From contig JAZQUI010000025.1 in NCBI GenBank assembly GCA_045631205.1, positions 1 to 64,000 of the forward strand: 64,000 nucleotides of DNA. The letters are read 5' to 3'. The position numbers were made by a program, and so were the translations under genes. Shown here piece by piece: positions 33,689 through 40,652 of the stretch; positions within the stretch are counted from its first letter, which is position 1; each line of letters opens with the position of its first letter. This DNA is from HGM04593 sp045631205. Lineage in GTDB: Bacteria > Bacteroidota > Bacteroidia > Bacteroidales > Bacteroidaceae. The notes below the pieces were generated by a model, which saw only the letters and a list, made by a program, of their open reading frames with translations, did not search any database and was not told the DNA's origin.

Positions 33689-34747
33689 TTATTTACCTAT
33701 TTCCTTAAGTGTTTTCTCGGCAATCTTTTCAGGTGGTATGTTCATGCATCTGTAATCGCCGTGCAAGCAAGGCTTGTTCCCGAAAATGGAGCAAGGGTGG
33801 CACTCAATTGGCAGTTCTACGCAGTCTTCTCTGCTTTGTTTCCAACCGAGGAAACCGGCAAGTGGCGATGTGGCACCCCAAATGGATATTGCAGGGGTGT
33901 TTACAAGTGATGCCATATGCATATTGGCAGAGTCCATACAGAGCATAACGTCGAGATGGCTTATGAGGTGCAACTCTCCGGTGAAGTTTGTGCGTCCCAG
34001 GAAGGAATGTACGTTGGGGTGTTTCTCGCACCAGGCGTTCACTATGGCCTCTTCCTTGGGGCCGTTGCCGAAACAGAATATCTGAATATCGGGGTGTGCG
34101 GCAAGCGTGTCCACAACTTCGCGCATCTTTTCTGCGGGGTAAATTTTGCCCTTGTGTGCGGCAAAAGGTGCTACACCCACCCATTTGTCGTTGCCTTTCT
34201 CCGGTATTGTGCCCTTGAATTGGGTTAAATCACCCTTGCCGTTGTTGAACAGCGAAGTAAATTCGGGTGTGAAGGGCAATCCCAAACGTTCAAAAACCTC
34301 TTGGTAGCGCACAAATGTGCTTTTGAGTTCCTCTCGCACTTTTTTCTTACTGCGTGTGAGGCGTTTCTTTTCGGTGCGTCCTTTGATGATGTTTGCCACC
34401 TTTGTACCGCTCAGTACTGCGAAGTAGCTACGCAGAATTTTTGTGCGCAATACATCGTGCAGGTCGGCAAAGGTGTCGGGCTTGTGGGCATTTAGTTCCT
34501 TGTATAGCTTGTAAAGCCCGGTAAGTCCCTTGTATTTATCGAGATTTACCCCGATGAAATGGAGGTTTTTTGGCTTGTCGATAAAGAACTGCCCAAACCT
34601 TTCGCGGCTTGCGAAAAGAAACTTGTAGGTGGGGTATGTGCGAGCAAGCGAGTATAGCAATGGTATTGTCATTGCTATATCGCCTACTGCGGAAAAACGT
34701 GTTATAAGAATTGTCCGTTCGTCGGTCTTATTTTTTGCCTGCGCCAT
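33689..34747 (-). CDS. Glycosyltransferase family 9 (heptosyltransferase-like)
   Basis: A 352-residue GT-B enzyme. The start ILITRFSAVGDIAMTIPLL is the classic acceptor-lobe motif of ADP-heptose:LPS transferases, with the catalytic Asp in GD. WVGVAPFAAHKGK, LDVMLCMDSANMHMASLV and ISIWGATSPLAGF belong to the donor lobe. It probably builds the inner core of lipooligosaccharide; whether the donor is heptose is uncertain. It overlaps the DUF4254 gene by 20 bp, a pairing common in Bacteroidota. Confidence 0.92.
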   Translation of the reverse strand: MAQAKNKTDERTILITRFSAVGDIAMTIPLLYSLARTYPTYKFLFASRERFGQFFIDKPKNLHFIGVNLDKYKGLTGLYKLYKELNAHKPDTFADLHDVLRTKILRSYFAVLSGTKVANIIKGRTEKKRLTRSKKKVREELKSTFVRYQEVFERLGLPFTPEFTSLFNNGKGDLTQFKGTIPEKGNDKWVGVAPFAAHKGKIYPAEKMREVVDTLAAHPDIQIFCFGNGPKEEAIVNAWCEKHPNVHSFLGRTNFTGELHLISHLDVMLCMDSANMHMASLVNTPAISIWGATSPLAGFLGWKQSREDCVELPIECHPCSIFGNKPCLHGDYRCMNIPPEKIAEKTLKEIGK

Positions 34748-35342
34748 AGAGTACGGGGTTGAGGGCGGGGTCGTTGTACATCTTCATCTGTCGGTACACC
34801 TTCATGTATTTGCGGCCGGCAGCAATGTCGTCGAGCAACTGACCGATAGAGGTTGTCATATCTTTGTATTGCTCTTTGAGTACGTCGAGTTTTGCCTGGC
34901 ATTTTGCGAGGTGATCGGCATCAACATCCTTGCGGTTTACCTCTTCCTGCATGTGGTAGATTTTGAGAGAGAGAATTGAGTAGCGGTCAACGGCCCAAGC
35001 GGGGCTTTCGGTGTTGATTGTTGCATCGGCGGAAGGTGTTACATCTTTGTAAAGGTCGAGGAAGTAACTGTCGATGAGTTCCACGAGGTCGGTACGATCC
35101 TGGTTTGATTTGTCGATGCGGCGTTTCAATGTGAGTGCCTCGACGGGGTCGATGTTCGGGTCGCGGATGATGTCTTCGAAGTGCCACTGTACGGTGTCTA
35201 TCCAGCATTTAAGGTAGAGGTAATACTCGATGCTCTTTACGGGATAGGGGTTGTTTATGGGTGTGTCCACATTGTCTGTTTTGTGGTAGTCTTCGATGGC
35301 CTTGTTGAAGATGGGCCAGCTCATCTCGGTGAATTTTTCCAT
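34728..35342 (-). CDS. DUF4254 family protein
   Basis: 204 residues, soluble and largely helical, rich in charged residues. Recognisable by FTEMSWPIFNKAIEDYHKTD and IDKSNQDRTDLVELIDSYFL, which recur in DUF4254 proteins. Function is unknown. Its constant place next to a heptosyltransferase-like gene suggests a part in lipopolysaccharide core synthesis or its control. It starts the transcript from a well-formed promoter at 35406-35436. Confidence 0.85.
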   Translation of the reverse strand: MEKFTEMSWPIFNKAIEDYHKTDNVDTPINNPYPVKSIEYYLYLKCWIDTVQWHFEDIIRDPNIDPVEALTLKRRIDKSNQDRTDLVELIDSYFLDLYKDVTPSADATINTESPAWAVDRYSILSLKIYHMQEEVNRKDVDADHLAKCQAKLDVLKEQYKDMTTSIGQLLDDIAAGRKYMKVYRQMKMYNDPALNPVLYGAGKK

Positions 35343-35405
35343 AAAATTGATATTTGATGTGAATGTTATAATCCTCGAGTGGGTAGTTTTTTGTTTATTT
35401 TAAGG

Positions 35406-35436
35406 CAAAACTAACGAAAGTTTGTGATATAGACAA
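35406..35436 (-). promoter_or_regulatory. Promoter of the DUF4254-GT9 operon
   Basis: Minus strand TTG (35434-35436), 20-bp spacer, TAGTTTTG (35406-35413), a good match to the Bacteroidota consensus. Confidence 0.6.
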
Positions 35437-35722
35437 TGTTTTGTTTAAAAAGTTTATATCTTTGAGTTGAACTCGAAGATGCACTGCACTCGCTTTGAAA
35501 AATATTCAAGCAAGCTTGATATTTCTGCTTTCGCTAAGTTTTGCTGTGCTCGTTGTACAAAAAGTTTTTTTGCACTCGCTTGCACAAACTTTCGCTCGTT
35601 TGTATTTATCTTTGAGGCAATAGTTGTTGTAAATAGTGCCCATGCATTCTTTTATGTTGCTAAAATGAAACTTTTGGTTTGCATTTTGTTCGGGTATAAT
35701 GCAATGTATAAATGTATTTGTG
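35437..35722 (+). promoter_or_regulatory. Upstream region of pdxB with repeated motifs
   Basis: Non-coding. Two TATCTTTGAG boxes (35457-35466 and 35607-35616) bracket two copies of tgcactcgctt (35485-35495, 35571-35581) and a small palindrome tcaagc-aa-gcttga. Spacing to -33 boxes is poor for both, so which acts as a promoter is unclear. Confidence 0.4.
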
Positions 35723-36766
35723 ATGAAAATTGTTATTGATGAAAAGATACCTTACCTTGCCGACGCACTCTCTGCAATGGGGTGTGAGGTGGTAGCTCTC
35801 CCCGGTGTGGCAATATCGGCCAAGGATGTGAAGGATGCGGATGCATTGTTTGTGCGCACAAGAACGGTGTGCGATGCGGCATTGCTTGCCGGGTCGTCTG
35901 TGCGCTTTATTGGCACGGCAACCATTGGCTACGACCATATAGATGCAGAGTTTTGCGCCGCTGCCGGTATTCGTTGGGTGAGTGCGGCCGGTTGTAATGC
36001 CGGTGCAGTGCTGCAATATGTGCAGGCTGTGGTGTATTCTTGGGCTGCTGAAAATGGTGTTGCTCTTAACGGGCTTACTCTGGGTGTTGTGGGTGTGGGA
36101 GTAATTGGTTCAAAAGTGGCGCAGTGGGCCTCTGCCGAGGGTATGAATCTGTTGTTGAACGACCCTCCTCGCGAGGCTTTGGGCGAAAAGGGCTTTGTTC
36201 CGCTCGAACAAATTGCCAGGGAATGTGATATCATAACCTTTCATCCAACTTTAAGCCGTGAGGGTGATTTTCCAAGTTATCATTTGGCCGATGAGGCTTT
36301 TCTTGCTTCGTTGAAAAAATGCAGGCTTTTTATAAATGCATCTCGTGGTCCGGTGACCGATAACAATGCTTTGTTGCGTGTACTTGAAGAAAATCCATCG
36401 CTTTGTGCGGTGCTTGATGTGTGGGAGTGGGAGCCGGATATCAATCTCTCCTTATTAAACAAGGTGTATATAGGTACGCCACATATTGCCGGCTATTCGG
36501 CTGAGGGTAAAATGAATGCTACCCGCATGGTGCTTTCGGAATTCGGCAATAGTTTTGGTTGTACCGCTTTGTTGCCGCAACTCTCGCTGCCGCGACCTTT
36601 GGAACCGGAAATAATCGCTCCCTCTTTCAGTGCCGCAGTGTTGAAAACTTATGACCCGCATGCCGATTTTCAAGCATTGAAATCCTCGCCAGCTTCATTC
36701 GAGGATTTGAGAAACAACTATGATTTACGGCGCGAAGTGTCGGCTTTTGATATAAAATTGGTCTAA
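35723..36766 (+). CDS. pdxB: 4-phosphoerythronate dehydrogenase
   Basis: About 347 residues of the D-2-hydroxyacid dehydrogenase family; PdxB oxidises 4-phosphoerythronate in pyridoxal-phosphate synthesis. The substrate domain starts MKIVIDEKIPYLADAL. The NAD-binding fold has LGVVGVGVIGSKVAQWA (GxGxxG), INASRGPVTDN carries the catalytic Arg, then VLDVWEWEPDI with Glu and GTPHIAGYSAEGK with the catalytic His. I chose ATG 35723; the ATG at 35699 adds eight unlikely residues. The C-terminal dimerisation domain is shorter than in E. coli, as in other Bacteroidota. Confidence 0.92.
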   Translation: MKIVIDEKIPYLADALSAMGCEVVALPGVAISAKDVKDADALFVRTRTVCDAALLAGSSVRFIGTATIGYDHIDAEFCAAAGIRWVSAAGCNAGAVLQYVQAVVYSWAAENGVALNGLTLGVVGVGVIGSKVAQWASAEGMNLLLNDPPREALGEKGFVPLEQIARECDIITFHPTLSREGDFPSYHLADEAFLASLKKCRLFINASRGPVTDNNALLRVLEENPSLCAVLDVWEWEPDINLSLLNKVYIGTPHIAGYSAEGKMNATRMVLSEFGNSFGCTALLPQLSLPRPLEPEIIAPSFSAAVLKTYDPHADFQALKSSPASFEDLRNNYDLRREVSAFDIKLV

Positions 36767-36842
36767 AACGGCTTGGTTTTGGATTATTTTTGCACAAAAA
36801 CCGCCAAATGTGCAGTGCTGTGGTAAAAAAAATGCCGCTTTC

Positions 36843-36873
36843 TTTGCCATTAGTGAATTTTATTCTATTTTTG
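36843..36873 (+). promoter_or_regulatory. Promoter of acpP-fabF-rnc
   Basis: TTTG (36843-36846), 19-bp spacer, TATTTTTG (36866-36873). It lies about 38 bp before the acyl carrier protein start. Confidence 0.7.
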
Positions 36874-36910
36874 CGAGCAAATAGTTTATAACTTTTTAAA
36901 TATTACAACT

Positions 36911-37153
36911 ATGTCAGAAATTGAAGCAAGAGTAAAAGAGATTATTGTAGAGAAGTTTGGTGTATCAGAGTCAGAGGTTACATCAGAGGCTAACTTCACA
37001 AACGACTTGAGCGCAGACTCACTTGACAGAGTAGAGCTTATCATGGAGATCGAGGACGAGTTTGGTATCTCTATCCCCGAGGAGCAGGCTGAGAAAATCG
37101 CAACAGTAGGTGATGCTGTTAAGTATGTAGAGGAGAAAGTTGCTGAAAAGTAA
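36911..37153 (+). CDS. acpP: Acyl carrier protein
   Basis: 80 residues, acidic. Ser37 in the motif ADSLDRVELIMEIEDEFGI is the site of 4'-phosphopantetheine attachment. It carries growing acyl chains in type II fatty acid synthesis. It is followed 27 bp later by fabF, the usual Bacteroidota order, and its codon choice is notably uniform, as expected for an abundant protein. Confidence 0.97.
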   Translation: MSEIEARVKEIIVEKFGVSESEVTSEANFTNDLSADSLDRVELIMEIEDEFGISIPEEQAEKIATVGDAVKYVEEKVAEK

Positions 37154-37180
37154 TTAACTTTCTCTCCTAACAATTCTATA

Positions 37181-38443
37181 ATGAAACATAGAAGAGTTGT
37201 AGTAACAGGTCTTGGTGCCGTATCTCCATTAGGTAACAATGTTCCCCAAATTTGGGAAAACGCTGTTAACGGAGTGAGTGGCGCAGGACCTATTACTCGT
37301 TTTGATACCTATCTGTTTAAAACCCAATTCGCTTGTGAGGTTAAGAATTTCGATGCGTCACAAGTGATGGAACGCCGCGAACTGCGCAAGGTTGACAACG
37401 TAACTATATACGGTGTCGCATCGGCTGTTGAGGCGATTGCAGATAGTGGTTTGGATTTTGAGAAACTCAATTGTAACCGCATAGGTGTTATCTATGGCGA
37501 GGGTATCGGTGGTATCAGTGCGTTGGAGGATGAGATTCGTGCTTATGCACTCAATCAGGAAAACGGCCCGAGATTTTCACCATTCCTTGTTACAAAGATG
37601 ATTGCCGATATGACTGCGGGACTAATCTCTATCAGATATGGTCTTAAAGGTCCTAACTATGTAACCACTTCGGCTTGTGCCTCATCTTCAAATGCTATTA
37701 TTGATGCATTTGACCAGATACGCCTTAACAGAGCCGATGTGATTTTGGCCGGTGGTACCGAGGCTCCTATCTGCCCCGTAGGTGTGGGTGCGTTTGTCGC
37801 TATGCACGCCTTGTCAACACGTAACGATTCGCCTGCAACAGCATCGCGTCCTTTCAGTAAGAGTCGTGATGGTTTTGTAATGGCCGAAGGTGCTGCCTGT
37901 CTTGTGCTTGAGGAGTATGAGCATGCAGTTGCGCGTGGCGCAAAAATTTATGCTGAAATCGTGGGTTCAGGCTTGACTGCTGACGCTTATCATATCACAG
38001 CTCCACATCCCGAAGGTGATGGCGCTATGCGTGTTATGAAGAGTGCAATCGAGGAGGCCGGTCTTACACCTGCCGATGTCGATTACATCAATGTGCATGG
38101 TACATCAACACCTGCCGGTGATGTTGCCGAGGTAAAAGCCATAAAGAGCCTTTTTGGTGAACATGCCTATAAATTGAATATCAGTTCTACCAAGTCGATG
38201 ACCGGTCACCTCCTAGGTGCTGCCGGAGCTTTGGAGGCAATGCTCACTGTTATGGCAATAAAAGACGGTATTGTTCCTCCCACTATAAACCACGAGGAGG
38301 GCGACGAGGATCCCGAAATCGATTATGCATTGAATTTTACCTTTAACAAGGCTCAAAAACGTGATATTAAAGTTGCCATTTCCAATACATTTGGTTTTGG
38401 TGGACATAATGCATCAATAGCTTTTAAGAAAATTGAAGGCTAA
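37181..38443 (+). CDS. fabF: 3-oxoacyl-[acyl-carrier-protein] synthase II
   Basis: A 420-residue condensing enzyme of fatty acid elongation. The active-site Cys is in VTTSACASSSNAI; the two catalytic His are in INVHGTSTPAGD and TGHLLGAAGALEAM; the C-terminus has the family's NTFGFGGHNASI. Full length. The rnc reading frame begins inside its last codons, so the two genes are coupled. Confidence 0.97.
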   Translation: MKHRRVVVTGLGAVSPLGNNVPQIWENAVNGVSGAGPITRFDTYLFKTQFACEVKNFDASQVMERRELRKVDNVTIYGVASAVEAIADSGLDFEKLNCNRIGVIYGEGIGGISALEDEIRAYALNQENGPRFSPFLVTKMIADMTAGLISIRYGLKGPNYVTTSACASSSNAIIDAFDQIRLNRADVILAGGTEAPICPVGVGAFVAMHALSTRNDSPATASRPFSKSRDGFVMAEGAACLVLEEYEHAVARGAKIYAEIVGSGLTADAYHITAPHPEGDGAMRVMKSAIEEAGLTPADVDYINVHGTSTPAGDVAEVKAIKSLFGEHAYKLNISSTKSMTGHLLGAAGALEAMLTVMAIKDGIVPPTINHEEGDEDPEIDYALNFTFNKAQKRDIKVAISNTFGFGGHNASIAFKKIEG

Positions 38444-39167
38444 AAGAGTTTTAAAAAAGGTTATAGATAAGATAAGACTTCTATCTCGCAAGGATAGGGA
38501 GTCTTATCTTTTATTGTATTCAATCCTGGGATTTGTGCCGAGTAGCCTGAAACCTTATAAAATGGCTATGACGCATAGTTCGCAGGTTTCGGGCTCGGGT
38601 CGCAAACTCGTTTGTAACGAGCGACTTGAGTTTTTGGGCGACGCAGTACTCAGCTCTGTTACCGCCGATTATTTGTACTCTAATTTCCGAAAGGAGCGCG
38701 AAGGTTTTCTTTCTAAATCGCGTAGTAATCTTGTATGCAGGGAAAGGCTTAACGAACTTGCGTTGGAGATTGGGCTTGACAGGTTTGTGCATGCCTGTGG
38801 TGCCGAAAACCATCACAACAATTATATCTATGGTAATGCTCTTGAAGCTTTGATAGGTGCTATATATATCGATAAGGGATATAAGTATTGCCGTTCTTTT
38901 TTGATCGAAAGGGTTTTTGCCAAGTTGGATAATATGGACACTGTTTTAAGGAGCGATAAGAATTATAAAAGTCGCATAATAGAATGGGCTCAAAAGACGC
39001 ATCGTGTCGTGGTGTTCAATACAATTTGCGAGGAACAGCGCAAGGATGGTGTGTTTTTTGTTTCTGAGGTTCTTGTTGATGGCGAGCCTTGTGGTACCGG
39101 TGAAGGTTTTTCTAAGCGTGAAAGCCAGCAGAATGCAGCACGCATTGCCTTGGAGACTATCTCTTAA
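38433..39167 (+). CDS. rnc: Ribonuclease III
   Basis: About 244 residues. The catalytic signature NERLEFLGDAVLSSVTADYL supplies the Glu/Asp cluster; ALEALIGAIYIDKGY contains the second acidic pair; a C-terminal double-stranded RNA-binding domain ends in GEGFSKRESQQNAARIAL. It processes rRNA precursors and structured RNAs. The best start is TTG 38433, which overlaps the fabF stop by 11 bp; no ATG fits before the catalytic domain without losing the first helix. The acpP-fabF-rnc order is conserved in many bacteria. Confidence 0.95.
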   Translation: MKAKRVLKKVIDKIRLLSRKDRESYLLLYSILGFVPSSLKPYKMAMTHSSQVSGSGRKLVCNERLEFLGDAVLSSVTADYLYSNFRKEREGFLSKSRSNLVCRERLNELALEIGLDRFVHACGAENHHNNYIYGNALEALIGAIYIDKGYKYCRSFLIERVFAKLDNMDTVLRSDKNYKSRIIEWAQKTHRVVVFNTICEEQRKDGVFFVSEVLVDGEPCGTGEGFSKRESQQNAARIALETIS

Positions 39168-39178
39168 TAGCGCGCCGT

Positions 39179-40204
39179 TTACTTTTTGTATTTAAGCAAC
39201 TTCTTTACCGCTTTGTTTGCGGGCTTTTCAATAAATTTATATGATATGTAGCTGGCAACCACGGTTGTGCTTACGGCAATGGTTGTTCCTGTGATTGCAT
39301 CCAATTCTTGGCAATGCTTGCCCATTGCATTTACAATAAAAAGGTGTATCAAGTATATGCCGAAGCTTATTTCACCACCTATGATGAATACTTTTTGCGA
39401 TAAAATAGTCGACAGAAAGCCTTTCTGTAGAGCGAATGTTACAATGATTGCGGCGATTGGCAGCCAGTAATATATATTGTAACGATAAATTCTGGGTACA
39501 TCTTCGGCATAGATGTAAAAGATAGCGAAAAGCGCTAACGTGCCGGCTTCCAGGGCTGTGGCTTTCCACTTGCCACTGTTCCACCCTTTTATTCTGTTAT
39601 ATATGTGGTAGGTGGCTATGCCTATAATGAAGTCGGGGAAGCGTGTTATGGGGTTTACATACCATATGCCCTTTGCGTATTCTTCCGGGGTTGTTTGCGC
39701 TCCGATGATTATAATCGCAGTGTATATTCCCAATATGGTTATAATATTTCTGCGGCTCTTGGTTATGGTTGCAATAAGGGGGAATGCAAAGTAGAAAAGT
39801 TGCTCGCAGCACAAACTCCACGCAGGGGCGTTAAGTGCAAAAAAGAAGTCGGAACGCGGTATGTATGCATTTGTAAGTGTGGCCGATGTTACAAGTTTTA
39901 TCCACGTTGAAAGTTTGTCTATCGGCAGTTCGGAAATGAAAAATGCGATGAAGAGTGTGAGCAGGTGTAGGGGGTATATTCGCGCTATTCGTGCGATGTA
40001 GTAATCTTTCTTGTTGTCGCGTGTACTTACCTTGTCTGTATAATTGTATGCAATAATGAAACCGCTGAGTATGAAGAAGAAACTTACTCCCACGTATCCC
40101 TCTAAAAACAGGTGTTTTGCGAAACACTTGTTCATTATCTCCAGGTGTGAGACTAAAACGAGTAATGCGAAGAACAGTCTTAATGAGGTAAGCGTGTTTA
40201 TCAT
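39179..40204 (-). CDS. Acyltransferase family 3 membrane protein
   Basis: A 341-residue protein with about ten membrane segments. The start LTSLRLFFALLVLVSHLEI holds the conserved His of helix 1, followed by VSFFFILSGFIIAYNY, both diagnostic of OafA-type acyltransferases. It probably O-acylates a surface glycan. It lies outside the capsule locus, 4 bp downstream of folB, and is convergent with rnc with only 11 bp between stops and no obvious terminator. Confidence 0.88.
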   Translation of the reverse strand: MINTLTSLRLFFALLVLVSHLEIMNKCFAKHLFLEGYVGVSFFFILSGFIIAYNYTDKVSTRDNKKDYYIARIARIYPLHLLTLFIAFFISELPIDKLSTWIKLVTSATLTNAYIPRSDFFFALNAPAWSLCCEQLFYFAFPLIATITKSRRNIITILGIYTAIIIIGAQTTPEEYAKGIWYVNPITRFPDFIIGIATYHIYNRIKGWNSGKWKATALEAGTLALFAIFYIYAEDVPRIYRYNIYYWLPIAAIIVTFALQKGFLSTILSQKVFIIGGEISFGIYLIHLFIVNAMGKHCQELDAITGTTIAVSTTVVASYISYKFIEKPANKAVKKLLKYKK

Positions 40205-40208
40205 ATGG

Positions 40209-40577
40209 TTATCTGGCAGCTTTCAGTGTTACACAAGCTTTTAAACCATCGCCACCCATGGGTGGTGTCTCTTTGCAAATGGTTGTTTCTATGTAATCGA
40301 TTTGATGGAACTTGTCAAAGATTGTTTCGATTATACGTTTACCTACATTTTCGAGCAAGTTCGATGGAATCTGCATTTCTGCTTTTATTATGTCGTATAT
40401 ATCGGCATAACTTACAGTGTCTGTTATATTATCGTTATAGGCGCACTCTTGATTGTTTATCGACATTCTGGTATCTACGATAAACCAGGCTCCTACACTT
40501 CTTTCTTGTTGCATTACTCCGTGATGTGCATATAAGCGTACATCGCGTAACTCTATGGTGTAATTTTCTATATTCAT
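40209..40577 (-). CDS. folB: Dihydroneopterin aldolase
   Basis: About 122 residues, the usual size. It shows IELRDVRLYAHHGVMQQERS (with the catalytic region around YAHHGV..E), DTVSYADIYDIIKAEM and ETTICKETPPMGG near the end. It cleaves dihydroneopterin in folate synthesis. I chose ATG 40577; the ATG at 40619 would place the start inside the hairpin that separates it from nrdJ. Confidence 0.92.
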   Translation of the reverse strand: MNIENYTIELRDVRLYAHHGVMQQERSVGAWFIVDTRMSINNQECAYNDNITDTVSYADIYDIIKAEMQIPSNLLENVGKRIIETIFDKFHQIDYIETTICKETPPMGGDGLKACVTLKAAR

Positions 40578-40588
40578 TTTTTTGTAAA

Positions 40589-40620
40589 CGTGGAGCCTGC
40601 CTGAATTGGCGGGCTCCACG
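40589..40620 (-). terminator. Hairpin between nrdJ and folB
   Basis: A 13-bp stem with one G-T pair (cgtggagcctgcc / ggcgggctccacg) and a six-base loop. On the minus strand only a short TTTACAAA follows, so it may be a weak or partial terminator that lowers folB expression. Confidence 0.6.
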
Positions 40621-40652
40621 GGGAATCTATATAGTGTGTATAATAAAGTTGC

